A stretch of DNA of 64,000 nt from positions 1-64,000 of the forward strand of contig JBBCJI010000011.1 of the NCBI GenBank assembly GCA_037190845.1, in the 5' to 3' direction. Position numbers and translations under genes: made by a program. Positions 36,126 to 45,412 of the stretch are shown one piece after another (position 1 is the stretch's first letter; every line of letters begins with the position of its first letter). Below the pieces are notes generated by a model. The model saw only the letters and a list, made by a program, of their open reading frames with translations, was not told where the DNA came from and ran no database searches. Source of the stretch: JBEBVQ01 sp037190845 (GTDB taxonomy: Bacteria > Bacteroidota > Bacteroidia > Chitinophagales > Chitinophagaceae).

Positions 36126-37142
36126 CTATTGTTGTAGCCAATTAATGGCAGCTCTGACTGCGGCATCCTGTGGTAGGTTTCCGAACGATTCATCCTCCTC
36201 AACCAACACATCCGGGATAATCATTTCCGGGAGCGCTTTTTTGTTTGGATCGCCGATATGGGCAACGGATATCAGAAAGTACGTTTCTCCCTGGTTAAAT
36301 ACAAAGCCGTTGGTGGCATTGGCCAAACCGGCGCTGGACTTACCAAATATCTTCGTTCGTTCCCGCTGGCGGAAAACAGCGGCTACGCCTTCTCCGGCGC
36401 TGGCCGTTCCCGGGCCGGTCAGAACGGCCACTTTTACAGCGCTCAGGCGGGGGATTTTATTTTGTATGCTTGCCTGTACCACTCCGTCTATCCGGACATC
36501 CCCTTCGACAAACGCTGTTTCATCCGTTGCATGGCCGTTCCTGTCGATGTAGTAGCTAACAATACCATCGTCAAAGAACATCGCCACGCCGGCCAGCATC
36601 GGACGGATATTGCCACCACCATTCAGCCGCAAATCAACAATCCAGCCTTTCGGGTTGTGCTTCAGAAGACCAGAAATAGCATCATAGAGCCAGTTGGCGT
36701 ATTTGTCTATATCCTCCTGTTTGCCTGCCGCCATATAGGGTATGCTGATGTATCCCATGCTGTCTATGATTCGGGCCACAATTCCGGGACCTTTGCTCCA
36801 GGCAGCTTTAATAGAATCTGAATATCGAATCAGCAGCGCGCTGTTATCGATCCGGTAATGGTCTTCATACTGGTAGTAGGCGGCGTGTTTATCACCAAGC
36901 GCATCGAAGGCCGCTTTTAATGCGGTAAAGGTGCCGGCCTTTGTGGTTGCCGTTTGTGCCTGCTCCATTACTGATTTCCTCATCTCCTCCCAGTTAACCC
37001 GGTCCGTATACAGGGAATGCTCCTTCAATAGGGTCAGGCTGCTGTCCACATGCATGCGGATGGAATCCGGCATTTGTGCACCGCAGTTTGTGATGTACAT
37101 AAAGCTTAAAAAAAATGCAGTAAGGCCGAGTTTATACTTCAT
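36126..37142 (-). CDS. S41 family secreted peptidase
   Basis: The start at 37142 gives an N-terminal signal (MKYKLGLTAFFLSFMYITNCGAQ). The protein lacks an obvious PDZ domain but has the S41 core: GYISIPYM, GWIVDLRLNGGGNIRPMLAG and the nucleophile segment LTGPGTASAGEGVAAVF, where the Ser of TASAGE is the expected catalytic residue. It is a C-terminal-processing-like peptidase of the tricorn/CtpA superfamily, probably periplasmic or surface. It is monocistronic. Confidence 0.88.
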   Translation of the reverse strand: MKYKLGLTAFFLSFMYITNCGAQMPDSIRMHVDSSLTLLKEHSLYTDRVNWEEMRKSVMEQAQTATTKAGTFTALKAAFDALGDKHAAYYQYEDHYRIDNSALLIRYSDSIKAAWSKGPGIVARIIDSMGYISIPYMAAGKQEDIDKYANWLYDAISGLLKHNPKGWIVDLRLNGGGNIRPMLAGVAMFFDDGIVSYYIDRNGHATDETAFVEGDVRIDGVVQASIQNKIPRLSAVKVAVLTGPGTASAGEGVAAVFRQRERTKIFGKSSAGLANATNGFVFNQGETYFLISVAHIGDPNKKALPEMIIPDVLVEEDESFGNLPQDAAVRAAINWLQQ

Positions 37143-37346
37143 AAACTTGATGTGTATAGTTTCATTGGGCCACATAAGGGGTGGGGTGATTATTCACGTA
37201 AAACTAATATTCCATTTTCCATTCTCTAAAGAAAATTCGTGCAAACGGAACACCCCGCTAAGTGATTTTTGGGGTGTATGGATGAACCTTGGTTGGACAC
37301 TTCATAAAATGTAAGTAGTCGGCCGTTAAAAGTCAATGCCCACCAT

Positions 37347-37461
37347 GAGATCCCGGCTCGGCGTCCGGGATGACAAAGTAAACAGATCCCTACTCAGTAC
37401 ATTTAGTGAAGGTAACCAGCCAATAACCACTTTGTCATTGCGGCCCCCGAGCCGCAATCTC
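37347..37461. repeat. Inverted pair of REP-like elements
   Basis: 37347-37379 (GAGAT...GGCTCGG...TGACAAAGT) and 37429-37461 are mutual inverted repeats with compensating differences in the inner stems. Each also forms its own hairpin. This is a BIME-like pair. A related sequence (GTCATTGCGAGC...GCAATCTC) is at 62223-62251. Confidence 0.65.
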
Positions 37462-37640
37462 ATTAACCATACATGAAGGAAATTGCAGGAATTCCACTTA
37501 CATCTGACAAAAGCTTGCAAATTTTTTCGCAGGTTACTACGAGTATAAAATGACAATCATCCTGTTGGATTGTTTTTGAGAGTCGACTATTTAGACGCAC
37601 AATAATAATTTAATATTTTCGTTATTTAAGACATTTAACT

Positions 37641-38069
37641 ATGACAACACATCTTTTCAAAACCCTGACCATTTTTTGTTTGTTATCGTTTATTATTTCG
37701 TGCGGCAGACCGGTCTGTAAAAACACAAACCCCATATTCGACGAATATGCTCCGGAAACTAAAAAATATAAGGACGAATTAGTTAAGCAATTAGCAATAG
37801 TCGACAAGTCCAAACTAACCTATTGGATGGACAATTATAGAGAGGACAGTAACGCACAAAAATACATTCAAGCTCACATTCAGGGTGACGAACTTTGTGC
37901 TAAGATTGTTCTTTTAGTAAGAGGTTCGACAAAAGGAATTGAAGGGATTTTGAAAACTAAAGGCATGAGTTACAGTGGTGCTGTACTCAAAGACCTGAAA
38001 TTCGATATCAGACAAGACAGCATATCAACTGAATTCATTTTTCAAGAAGTGGGCTGGATTCTGGACTAA
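37641..38069 (+). CDS. Small lipoprotein, unknown
   Basis: The 142 aa protein has a lipoprotein signal, TLTIFCLLSFIISC (lipobox FIISC). The mature domain (about 120 residues) has no motif I can name. It is AT-rich and stands alone. Confidence 0.75.
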   Translation: MTTHLFKTLTIFCLLSFIISCGRPVCKNTNPIFDEYAPETKKYKDELVKQLAIVDKSKLTYWMDNYREDSNAQKYIQAHIQGDELCAKIVLLVRGSTKGIEGILKTKGMSYSGAVLKDLKFDIRQDSISTEFIFQEVGWILD

Positions 38070-38233
38070 AAGCCGCCTGGTTCTCAATGTGGGTGCTGTG
38101 CAGTGTAAGGGAAGCATTTACAGTGCATAGTGGTGAAATTCAGCGTGAACGAAGTTGCTGAATCCAAACGTTAAAGGCCAGTAACAACTTAAAGTGAAAC
38201 TAATTAACACCCAAACAGAAACTCCATAAGCCA

Positions 38234-38941
38234 GTGTTAGAGATTATATCTGTGATGATTTTGTATCTGTCTTTCCTGCTTTTTATTGTAGGTTTTGGGT
38301 TTTACGTTGTGAATATTCTACGGCATCATCGACAGGACAAACTATCAGAGCTGAAACCCTCCAAAGGGCAATCATTAGACTTTGCAGTTTTGGTTTTAAG
38401 ATGGTATCTGGCTTATTATATGTTTGACTATGGTTCGGCTAAAATGATGGGTGAGCAATTTGGTGTTTACGATCCTGATATTTTTGAAAAGCCGCTCAAA
38501 GAGGTGAGCAAGGTTCAATTAGCCTGGCATTTATTCAGTCTGGATAAGTCTTTTAATATTGGTGTTGGGATTATACAGATTGTTGGGGCAATCTTAATCG
38601 TGATTAACAGAACTGTATTAGTAGGAGCATTGCTGCTACTGCCTGTATTAGTACAAATATTTTTAGTTGACCTTGCCTTCACAACGGAGGTTTTCGGTTG
38701 GGCTTTGCCAGTACGACTCATAGGTATGATTGCTTCCGACTTTTTAATTTTATATTACTACAAAGACAGGGTAGTTTTAGCTTGGAACAATCTGACAAAC
38801 GGGACGACAACCAAATTCAAATACAAGTGGTGGGTATTTCTTCTTCTTCCTGTACTTGGCTTACTGACCGATTTTGGAATTGGGCTGCTAACATCCCCCT
38901 TCAAGCTATTCAAACTATTAACCAATTTTATGGCAAAATAG
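38234..38941 (+). CDS. DoxX-like integral membrane protein
   Basis: The 235 aa protein (GTG start) has about five hydrophobic segments: ISVMILYLSFLLFIVGFGFYVV, FAVLVLRWYLAYYMFDYG, IGVGIIQIVGAILIVI, LVGALLLLPVLVQIFL and a C-terminal WWVFLLLPVLGLL. The pattern, including the YGSAKMMGEQF turn and GIIQIVGAILI, is DoxX/SURF4-like. Function unproven. Confidence 0.75.
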   Translation: MLEIISVMILYLSFLLFIVGFGFYVVNILRHHRQDKLSELKPSKGQSLDFAVLVLRWYLAYYMFDYGSAKMMGEQFGVYDPDIFEKPLKEVSKVQLAWHLFSLDKSFNIGVGIIQIVGAILIVINRTVLVGALLLLPVLVQIFLVDLAFTTEVFGWALPVRLIGMIASDFLILYYYKDRVVLAWNNLTNGTTTKFKYKWWVFLLLPVLGLLTDFGIGLLTSPFKLFKLLTNFMAK

Positions 38942-39011
38942 AATGAGAACAGATAGTGTACCTCTTCCAGTATGATTGAGTTTGTTGATGCTCTCGTAGA
39001 ATGTAAGCAGT

Positions 39012-39638
39012 GTGGATGCTTCATGTCTTCTGTCGTTCAACCCTGTGTTGACGCTCTCCAGATTACAAGTAAATCGACAGAAACTTCTTAACGCATTTCC
39101 GATAGACTTAAAGCAGGATGTTGAATTTGTTGTAGATTTTTTGCTTGACAAGACTTTTGATATACATCCTACCATGGAACAAGAAATCATATTAGACGGA
39201 CAACTATTAATTATTCCCGGACGGGTATATTTTGATAATCCGACAGACACAACGGGAAACAATTTAACAGAGATACAACAGACAATTCTAAACTGTATTT
39301 ATTTAAGACATCATAATGGTTTTGTTAGACAGGAAAGACTTGAAAAACTGATTGACAATACCTACGATTACTTTGTAATTCCATATGTTTTTCAGCTTTT
39401 AGGCGAGTACGTAATGGAAATTTTAGAAGTTGCAGACAGGCATATAAATGACAAGACAATTGGCAACTATCTGAAATTTTCAATGGAGAATCCAATGTAT
39501 AGACAGCAGACAGAAAGCAGAATGATAAGCTATTGGAATGAATATTACAGAGCAATGCCGACACACAGAAAACTAAATGATTATATCGGGAAGCAAATTT
39601 TTGAAAGACCAAAAAAAGCGAACGTACAACAGTTGTAG
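39012..39638 (+). CDS. Conserved hypothetical protein
   Basis: The 208 aa soluble protein contains LTEIQQTILNCIYLRHHNGFVRQERLEKLI and ESRMISYWNEYYRA segments that look conserved, but I cannot assign a function. The first about 14 codons are doubtful; a start nearer LLNAFPIDLKQD is possible. Its 3' end overlaps the remnant gene on the other strand. Confidence 0.65.
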   Translation: MDASCLLSFNPVLTLSRLQVNRQKLLNAFPIDLKQDVEFVVDFLLDKTFDIHPTMEQEIILDGQLLIIPGRVYFDNPTDTTGNNLTEIQQTILNCIYLRHHNGFVRQERLEKLIDNTYDYFVIPYVFQLLGEYVMEILEVADRHINDKTIGNYLKFSMENPMYRQQTESRMISYWNEYYRAMPTHRKLNDYIGKQIFERPKKANVQQL

Positions 39639-39649
39639 CATATAATTTC

Positions 39650-39859
39650 CTGTGGCATTTTTTCTTATGCTGTTGTAGGTCAAGCTGTCTGCCGTAAAGA
39701 TGTATCTTTTTTGCTTTTCGCTTTCGCTGATGTTCTTTTCCACGAAACTATCCAAACGCCATTCTCCGATAAGTTCTTTGGAAGTTACCTGTGCTTTTGC
39801 TGTTATTCCATTCCTGCCAATAAAAGACAAAGTGTGATGATTGTTTTCATGTTTTTTTT
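39650..39859 (-). pseudogene. Frameshifted, truncated lipocalin-like secreted protein
   Basis: A signal peptide (MKTIITLCLLLAG) starts at 39859 on the minus strand. The continuing sequence AKAQVTSKELIGEWRLDSF, with a lipocalin-like GxW, is in another frame. The C-terminus is lost after KNATGNYML, where the 3' end of the plus-strand gene begins. It is a broken gene. Confidence 0.6.
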
Positions 39860-39860
39860 T

Positions 39861-39882
39861 ATTTCCCGCAAGTGCGGGAAAT
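39861..39882. terminator. Hairpin ATTTCCCGCA/TGCGGGAAAT
   Basis: A perfect 10+10 bp inverted repeat with a 2-base loop next to an A/T run, located between the 3' end of the secreted protein gene (39910) and the broken gene. Confidence 0.5.
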
Positions 39883-39909
39883 AATTTTATCCAACGGGAA
39901 TGAATTGAT

Positions 39910-40908
39910 TTATTTTTTACGCATCTGCACTGCACGTGCTACAAAAGCATCTACCCATTTTTCGATGGCGTGTGTTGCGGCTGCTTTGTAGTTGCTGCGT
40001 GTGGTTTGAATGAGTACGGGTGTTAGTTCTTTGGAAAAGGCAAATTGTTTTGCAAGTCCGCTTCTGGCTTTTGATACATCTTCGGTCATAGATGTTGCGT
40101 AGGCCATCGGGGATGGCACATCAGTCCATTGGTACAAAAATTCGGGCCAGCCTTTTGTTCCCCAAGCATAAGACAATTGCTTATCCTGGTTGCCCACCTG
40201 GAATTGGGGGTTAATGGCCCAGGTGTATTTTTTCTTGGTCGTAGCCGGAATGTACCAGCCACCGTACACATCTTTGCGTTCGGTAGTTTTGAGGTCGAGA
40301 TCAAGCACTACATCTGCAAAATCTACATTTACCTTAAACGATGCTGCCATGCAGTCAAATTCTTTGACAAACTCCACTGAACGTGTTCCTTTTCCACCTG
40401 CAAAACCGGTCATGCCACTGTGTACAATTTTTCCTTTATGTGCGGTTGATACCACCCATTTGTTGCCGCCACTTTCTTTTTCAGTATCGTCAGCTTTTTC
40501 TTCGTCAGCACTAATTTTCTGATAAAAATCGCTGGCGGTCACTTGCGCCCACCCTACCGTATCAATGCCGTTTTCTTTTAGTTTCTTCTGAAAATAGGCA
40601 TAAAAATGGTCGGTTAGCTCTTGAAAATCCTCATTGGTAAGGTCGCCATCGGTGGTTTCGAGATAGGCCGTAACTCTTGCACCGGCAATTTTCCCGGAGC
40701 CTTTTTCTTTTGCAACGGTTTTGGCTGTGGTAGTGAGCTTGTAATTGACCGTAAGCTGGGTAATGGCCAACTTTTTAAGTTTAGGAATGAGTTTTGATTG
40801 TTCCCACTTAAATCTGGCAGCATCAGGGGTCTCTTGGTTTTTTTGTGCCAATAATGGTGTGCTAAGGGCAAAAGTTGCCGCCGTAGCGAGTAAGATTATT
40901 ATTTTCAT
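39910..40908 (-). CDS. Secreted hypothetical protein
   Basis: The 332 aa protein has a cleavable signal (MKIIILLATAATFALSTPLLAQ). The mature part is a mixed alpha/beta protein with two lysine- and glutamate-rich stretches. VSTAHKGKIVHSGMTGFAGGKGTRSVEF and the C-terminal helical LIQTTRSNYKAAATHAIEKWV are visible. I do not recognise a family. It is 80 bp downstream of the 40989 lipoprotein gene in the same direction, so they may be cotranscribed. Confidence 0.75.
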   Translation of the reverse strand: MKIIILLATAATFALSTPLLAQKNQETPDAARFKWEQSKLIPKLKKLAITQLTVNYKLTTTAKTVAKEKGSGKIAGARVTAYLETTDGDLTNEDFQELTDHFYAYFQKKLKENGIDTVGWAQVTASDFYQKISADEEKADDTEKESGGNKWVVSTAHKGKIVHSGMTGFAGGKGTRSVEFVKEFDCMAASFKVNVDFADVVLDLDLKTTERKDVYGGWYIPATTKKKYTWAINPQFQVGNQDKQLSYAWGTKGWPEFLYQWTDVPSPMAYATSMTEDVSKARSGLAKQFAFSKELTPVLIQTTRSNYKAAATHAIEKWVDAFVARAVQMRKK

Positions 40909-40988
40909 ATTAGTATTTAGATTTTAATATTGAGATATGATAACCGACTTTTCGGACTTCTCCACTTCCGTAATCGGTATATTAGACC

Positions 40989-41528
40989 TTAGTTCAATTT
41001 TACTTTGAATTTGCCCTCTGTAATATGTTTAAGCCCGGGATTAATAGTGCCGGTAGTTCGTATGCCGGCAAATTTGAACGTACCCTCTACAACTCCGTTA
41101 GCATCGGTGGTAATGGTAAGTGTGCCTGATGAGCCATTTCCGTTATTATCGCGTGCTTCCCATAAGGTTGGCTGGGAATTTTCGGTAAGGGTATAGCTGG
41201 CAAAATTGTTGGCATCAGATTTTTCTCCCAAATCGTAAGTGCCGGGACCAGTATAAGTGTTGCCCAAGTTAAGTTGGAACATTCCATCGCCGGGGCTTGC
41301 AAGTTTTTTTACGGCAACAATTGCCAATGAGTTGGCATTGGGCTTAGATGCTCCGTACACCGCCGGGTTGCTCATGTCTGCCGTAAAAGATGTGTCGTCA
41401 ATTTTTACTGTGAAATAATAATCTTTATCGTTGTCATTATTTTTTTCGTCGATGTTGTTTTTTTTACAAGATGAAAAGGTAATGCCGAAGCCTATCAGCA
41501 TTAAAACAGTGTAAGTTAGATTTTTCAT
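40989..41528 (-). CDS. Lipoprotein (DUF6252-like beta-rich)
   Basis: The 179 aa protein has a lipobox TFSSC (signal MKNLTYTVLMLIGFGITFSSC). A D/N/K-rich linker follows (KKNNIDEKNNDNDKD), as often seen in surface-exposed Bacteroidota lipoproteins. The beta-rich domain has LAIVAVKK and GVVEGTFKFAGI repeats. It may have a surface role. It is divergent in position from no regulator, but the AraC-type gene lies just upstream in the same direction. Confidence 0.75.
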   Translation of the reverse strand: MKNLTYTVLMLIGFGITFSSCKKNNIDEKNNDNDKDYYFTVKIDDTSFTADMSNPAVYGASKPNANSLAIVAVKKLASPGDGMFQLNLGNTYTGPGTYDLGEKSDANNFASYTLTENSQPTLWEARDNNGNGSSGTLTITTDANGVVEGTFKFAGIRTTGTINPGLKHITEGKFKVKLN

Positions 41529-41707
41529 TTTTTTTATTTTAAGATTAAATTATTGACAACAGATGATCTTTGCTTTACGACGATATGTTGTGGCACAATA
41601 ATCGTGAATATTGGTCCTGGAAGTGTCGCAATTTGGAAAACAGGACAAAATATTTCGTAATAAAGTTGTTGCGACCGGGAATGCGGAGCGGACAGAAACC
41701 GTTGAGG

Positions 41708-42847
41708 TTATTGCGGTTTCGAGGAAAGGATAAATTGTTGCGGGGTTTTACCGGTATACTTTTTAAAAGCCCTGTAAAACGACGAACGGCTGTTGAACCC
41801 CGTGTCGTAGGCAATTCCCTCGATGGTTTCGGTGGGTTTCATGGCCAGTAACCGGCACTTCGAGGTTTCCACCCGTTTTTCATTGATCAGGTTGAAAAAT
41901 GATTTTTGGTAGTAGTGGTTTATGGCTTGCGAAACGATGTATTCCGCTATGCCTGTTTTGCTGGAAATCGTTTTTAAGGAAAGGTCAGGATCTGTATAAA
42001 TCAAATCCTTTTCTATCAGTTCGGTCAATGCGAGATAAGCTTCATGATGTTTGTCCGTGAGTACATTTTTTTTCTTTTCGTCGTCATCAGCCGGGATTTC
42101 TTTGTTCACCTCTGTATTTACTTTATTCAACAAATTAAAAGTGGCCGACGTAAATATTGCATTGTGGTGAAAACTAAAGTATAATATGAAAGCGTACAGT
42201 GCATTGACCACGATGGGAAGCAGGATATAATCGACAATATAAAGCGGAAAACAAATGTACAGGCCGACTAAAATGGCATTAAAACACCATAACAGCACAA
42301 TAAACCGAACCATGTAGTGAAATTTGGACTGTTCCAGATTGGAAAGATTGTCATTTAACTGCTTCTTGTACCGGATTATGTCTCGTGTGATCACCGAAAA
42401 ATAGACCAACTGCCAGACGTAAAAGAATACCGTGTACAGAAACATATCCAACGGATAATCTTCGGTGGAAAGTCGCTGTATGTAAGTTGTTTGTGCCGAT
42501 GGGGACAGCAAAGCAAAACGTATCGCTAATGTGGTGATGTATAGGAGCAACAATGCGGAGCCAATAAATAAAGTTTTGTTGACCCGAAAGCCTTTTCCCT
42601 GCAACAGGTTGAAATAATAATAGAGTGTAACGGGAAATAATACCGCTACCATTTGTACGAAAAACAGTGAAACGGAAAGTAGCTTTTGGTAACCTGCCAG
42701 AATGAAAATCGTATTGACAAAGTACAGTCCGGGAATTAAAAAGGATATTGCAAGTATTTTATTGGATAAGGCATTCTCCTTTCTAAAGAAAAGCAAGGCG
42801 AACAGAATAACGACATTGATTATGGCTAATATATTTACCGTTAGCAT
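41708..42847 (-). CDS. AraC family regulator with membrane-spanning N-terminus
   Basis: The 379 aa protein starts with six to seven hydrophobic helices (about residues 1-235). The C-terminal DNA-binding domain is AraC-type: LSLKTISSKTGIAEYIVSQAINHYYQKSFFNLINEKRV and IAYDTGFNSRSSFYRAFKKYTGKTPQQF. This layout is frequent in Bacteroidota. It may sense envelope or extracellular signals and control the lipoprotein and secreted protein genes that follow. Confidence 0.9.
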   Translation of the reverse strand: MLTVNILAIINVVILFALLFFRKENALSNKILAISFLIPGLYFVNTIFILAGYQKLLSVSLFFVQMVAVLFPVTLYYYFNLLQGKGFRVNKTLFIGSALLLLYITTLAIRFALLSPSAQTTYIQRLSTEDYPLDMFLYTVFFYVWQLVYFSVITRDIIRYKKQLNDNLSNLEQSKFHYMVRFIVLLWCFNAILVGLYICFPLYIVDYILLPIVVNALYAFILYFSFHHNAIFTSATFNLLNKVNTEVNKEIPADDDEKKKNVLTDKHHEAYLALTELIEKDLIYTDPDLSLKTISSKTGIAEYIVSQAINHYYQKSFFNLINEKRVETSKCRLLAMKPTETIEGIAYDTGFNSRSSFYRAFKKYTGKTPQQFILSSKPQ

Positions 42848-42875
42848 ATTTCACAAATGTAGTTTCCTGTTTTAA

Positions 42876-43256
42876 GAAAAACAACTGCTTTTAAATGCTA
42901 TTAAAACGGACAAAAGTAAATTACCACAATCGCTTCAAGACTTTGAAAAGCCAATATATGTTATAACTACAAGAAACTATGAAATAAGAATTGATGAGAA
43001 AGCTGCGTACAAATACAGGTATGCATCTTGGAAAATTAAGAATAGAAAAACCGAACCCGATTTAGTAATTGAAGACGGAGCATTGGAATTTCATGGGAGT
43101 GGCGGTAATCATACAATCACATTTAACAATAACGATTACTCGTATATTATCTCAATTAACATAATGAGGAGCGAAGGCGATCCCGAAGCAACAATACAAG
43201 TTCTAAAAGAGGATAAAACAATCTTGACGGAAAGTAGAAGTATCAAAAGAAATTAA
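42876..43256 (+). pseudogene. 5'-truncated gene fragment
   Basis: An open frame of 126 codons without an initiating ATG runs to TAA at 43254. It contains FEKPIYVITTRNYEIRIDEKAAYKYRYASWKIK and ends with LTESRSIKRN. The codon pattern is convincingly coding but the start is missing, right next to the AraC gene's 5' end. Likely the C-terminal remnant of a larger gene. Confidence 0.6.
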
Positions 43257-43258
43257 TA

Positions 43259-43444
43259 TTGCTGCTAACCCTGTCTTGTGCCAAACGAGCTGATATATCC
43301 TACTTCTCTCATCACCCATTCGCTTTTTTATCGGACAACTCGTTTCAACTTGAAAGTATATCTACTCCCAACGATCTTTTGTCGGAAAGATACATTGAAG
43401 TAGTACCTCCCGAAAAGCTTATAAAATTTCTTTTTGATGAATAG
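43259..43444 (+). pseudogene. Possible second gene fragment
   Basis: A 61-codon frame beginning with TTG, just after the previous fragment. It ends ISTPNDLLSERYIEVVPPEKLIKFLFDE, which looks like a protein C-terminus. It is too short and lacks a start site; likely another remnant. Confidence 0.35.
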
Positions 43445-43494
43445 TTAAAAATGTTCAATTCCTAACATACCCATAGAATTCCACCCCCACCTCA

Positions 43495-43590
43495 ACCTAT
43501 TTGCTTTTACTTGTCCAATCCCGTCCCCAAAACAGCCCAAATCAAAAGAAAAACCCTGAAATCCTTACGAGATCAGGGTTCGTGTGTGTT
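43495..43590 (+). repeat. Dispersed repeat family R, copy 1
   Basis: Contains TTGCTTTTACTTGTCC, AAATCAAAAGAAAAACCCTG and a terminator-like arm pair ACCCTGA/TCAGGGT. It resembles the copies at 44063, 46007 and 48273. Confidence 0.65.
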
Positions 43591-43611
43591 TTTACAAACA
43601 ATTATTCAAAG

Positions 43612-43962
43612 CTACTTTTTTCTAAAATAGTAAGTATACACAGTCCCATTGACTCCACCACCACCTGAAAAATTGACTAATTCATATCCCTGCCCCTGAA
43701 TCTCATTAATTGTAGCCGTAACTTTTTTCGCATTGGATATACTACTATTGGGGTCTTTTACATAGGGTTCCAATTCCTTACTTTCTACTGTTCCATCAGA
43801 TTTAGTTACGATTATTACATTCGGTAGGAAGACTGTTTTATGTGCTTCATACGTTTTCATGATTATGAAATCTTTTTTGTCCGACGATGTGTTTAACGCC
43901 ATTAACGTAAAAGCTCCAGCGATAGCCCCTGCAATAGTAAGAATTTTGATTTTTGTGTTCAT
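43612..43962 (-). CDS. Small exported hypothetical protein
   Basis: The 116 aa protein has an N-terminal signal or anchor (MNTKIKILTIAGAIAGAFTLMAL). The mature domain (EAHKTVFLPNVIIVTKSDG, INEIQGQGYELVNFSGGGG, YTYYFRKK) ends with the GYELVN...YYF pattern that recurs in short Bacteroidota and phage-related DUF4177-like proteins. Function unknown. Confidence 0.7.
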   Translation of the reverse strand: MNTKIKILTIAGAIAGAFTLMALNTSSDKKDFIIMKTYEAHKTVFLPNVIIVTKSDGTVESKELEPYVKDPNSSISNAKKVTATINEIQGQGYELVNFSGGGGVNGTVYTYYFRKK

Positions 43963-44062
43963 GTTGTAATTATTTATTTGATTAAATATTTAGAGTAAAT
44001 ATAGTTAAAAAATACTCGGCATATACGCCTTAAAGCTACCATACACTAAACATTCTCCCCAT

Positions 44063-44235
44063 TGCCAATTTGTTTTTACTTGTCCAATTTCCGTTTCCCC
44101 CAAATGTCCCAAATCAAAAAACAAAAACCCCGAAACAGGATTTTTAGGTTTGGTTTAAGTGCCCGGAACAGTAAATATCAGGCACTAAACTTTACGCGTG
44201 TTTATACATGAAAAGCTTTACGGGGCAAGGGGTTC
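44063..44235 (+). repeat. Dispersed repeat family R, copy 2 (long form)
   Basis: Starts TTTGTTTTTACTTGTCC and continues through AAATCAAAAAACAAAAACCC to GGGGCAAGGGGTTC. The second half also resembles copy 4. Confidence 0.65.
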
Positions 44236-44418
44236 ATTCTACTGTACGTATCACCTGTTTGCTTTAATTTGATCAAAATCCGTCCGGAAGTTGTTCGGTT
44301 CGTCCCAAAAACATCCCAAAGTTTTAGGTGATAATTTGTTTGACTCATGCTTTATTCCGTATGTCCGTATTTGCTAAATATGGACATTTGTAGTATTTTT
44401 GAAGAAAGGAGTTTTGCT

Positions 44419-44652
44419 ATGAATGTTAGTCTCACCGAAAAGCAGGAAAGATATATACAGGCACAATTGGCATCCGGCGATTATCAGAATGCCAGTGAAC
44501 TGGTACGTGACGCATTACGTTTGCATGAAGTGTACCGTAACAAGGTTCTGGATGAGCTGCGGGTAGATATCAGGAAGGGTTGGGAAGGTGAGATCAGCAA
44601 CCGTAGCGTGAAAGACATTGTTGCAGCAAAACGCAAATCCCGTAATGCTTAA
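44419..44652 (+). CDS. parD: ParD family antitoxin
   Basis: The ATG at 44419, after an AGGAG-type site, gives 77 aa. The ribbon-helix-helix start MNVSLTEKQERYIQAQLASGDYQNASELVRDALRLHE is typical of ParD/CC2985 antitoxins. The tail binds the toxin. TATTTTTG at about 44393 could be its -7 box. It is followed 3 bp later by the toxin gene. Confidence 0.92.
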   Translation: MNVSLTEKQERYIQAQLASGDYQNASELVRDALRLHEVYRNKVLDELRVDIRKGWEGEISNRSVKDIVAAKRKSRNA

Positions 44653-44655
44653 ACG

Positions 44656-44970
44656 ATGGCGGAATCTCATCATTCCTATGTGCTTTCGCAGGAAGCCGAC
44701 AAAGACCTTGAAGGTATATTTGACTATACCGCCGATAAATTCGGTGTCAGCCAGGCCATCGCATATGTGAGCAGTTTTGATGAAGTTTTTATCCATCTGT
44801 CTGCCAACCCGAAACTTGGCAGGGAACGCAATGAAATAAGGCAGGGACTGCGAAGCCTTGTAAAAGAAAGCCATGTCATATTTTACCGCATCATGAAAAA
44901 CAACATCCGGATTGTCCGTGTGCTGCACGCCAGTCGTGATGTTGTGAATTTTATTCCACCAATAGGTTAA
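44656..44970 (+). CDS. parE: ParE/RelE family toxin
   Basis: The 104 aa protein has the RelE/ParE fold: YVLSQEADKDLEGIFDYTADKFG, NPKLGRERNEIRQGLRSLVKESHVIFYRI and VRVLHASRDVVNFI. ParE-type toxins act on gyrase, RelE types on mRNA; the LGRxRxEIRxGLRS pattern favours ParE. Complete pair with the preceding gene. Confidence 0.92.
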   Translation: MAESHHSYVLSQEADKDLEGIFDYTADKFGVSQAIAYVSSFDEVFIHLSANPKLGRERNEIRQGLRSLVKESHVIFYRIMKNNIRIVRVLHASRDVVNFIPPIG

Positions 44971-45044
44971 GGGTCATAGAGAGCTGTTGATGAAGAAGAG
45001 CAATTCCGGTTGAAGTGTATCGGTGATTCTTTTCCTGATTTGGA

Positions 45045-45237
45045 ACATGGCGTTTTTGTTCTCTGCCAGTGAAATGATCAATTGATTTACGAATTCTCAT
45101 TTTAAGCGTTCAACAATGGGTACAGCTCTGCCATGATGACGGTGTGAGCATGAGATGTGTAAGCAACCTTATTGGCTGGGCTGGATGCCTGAAAGGGTAA
45201 TTCAATCAGATGTTTGTGCTTCGATCCGGATCATCGC
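45045..45237. repeat. Direct repeat S, copy A
   Basis: About 190 bp that match 47845-48040 with scattered differences (shared blocks TGAAATGATC, CAATGGGTAC, GGCTGG-CTGGATG, TTCGATCCGGATCAT). The pair flanks the 45413 and 46100 genes. Both copies encode a similar short frame, M-(P/S)-E-(R/K)-V-x-Q-x-D-x-C-x-SIRI. Confidence 0.65.
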
Positions 45238-45412
45238 CGCATTTGGCAAACTTAAAATCCTGATTTGAAACAATAAAATGTTTTGTGGAAGTAAATCAAT
45301 GAAATTGAGGAGATTGTTTAAGGGGTGGTTTTTCTGTTTAGGTATTTTCCAAATTTCTTATTTTTGGATACATTGGTGCTAGTGACTTTAGCCGAGTGGT
45401 CGGTTATCCCTT

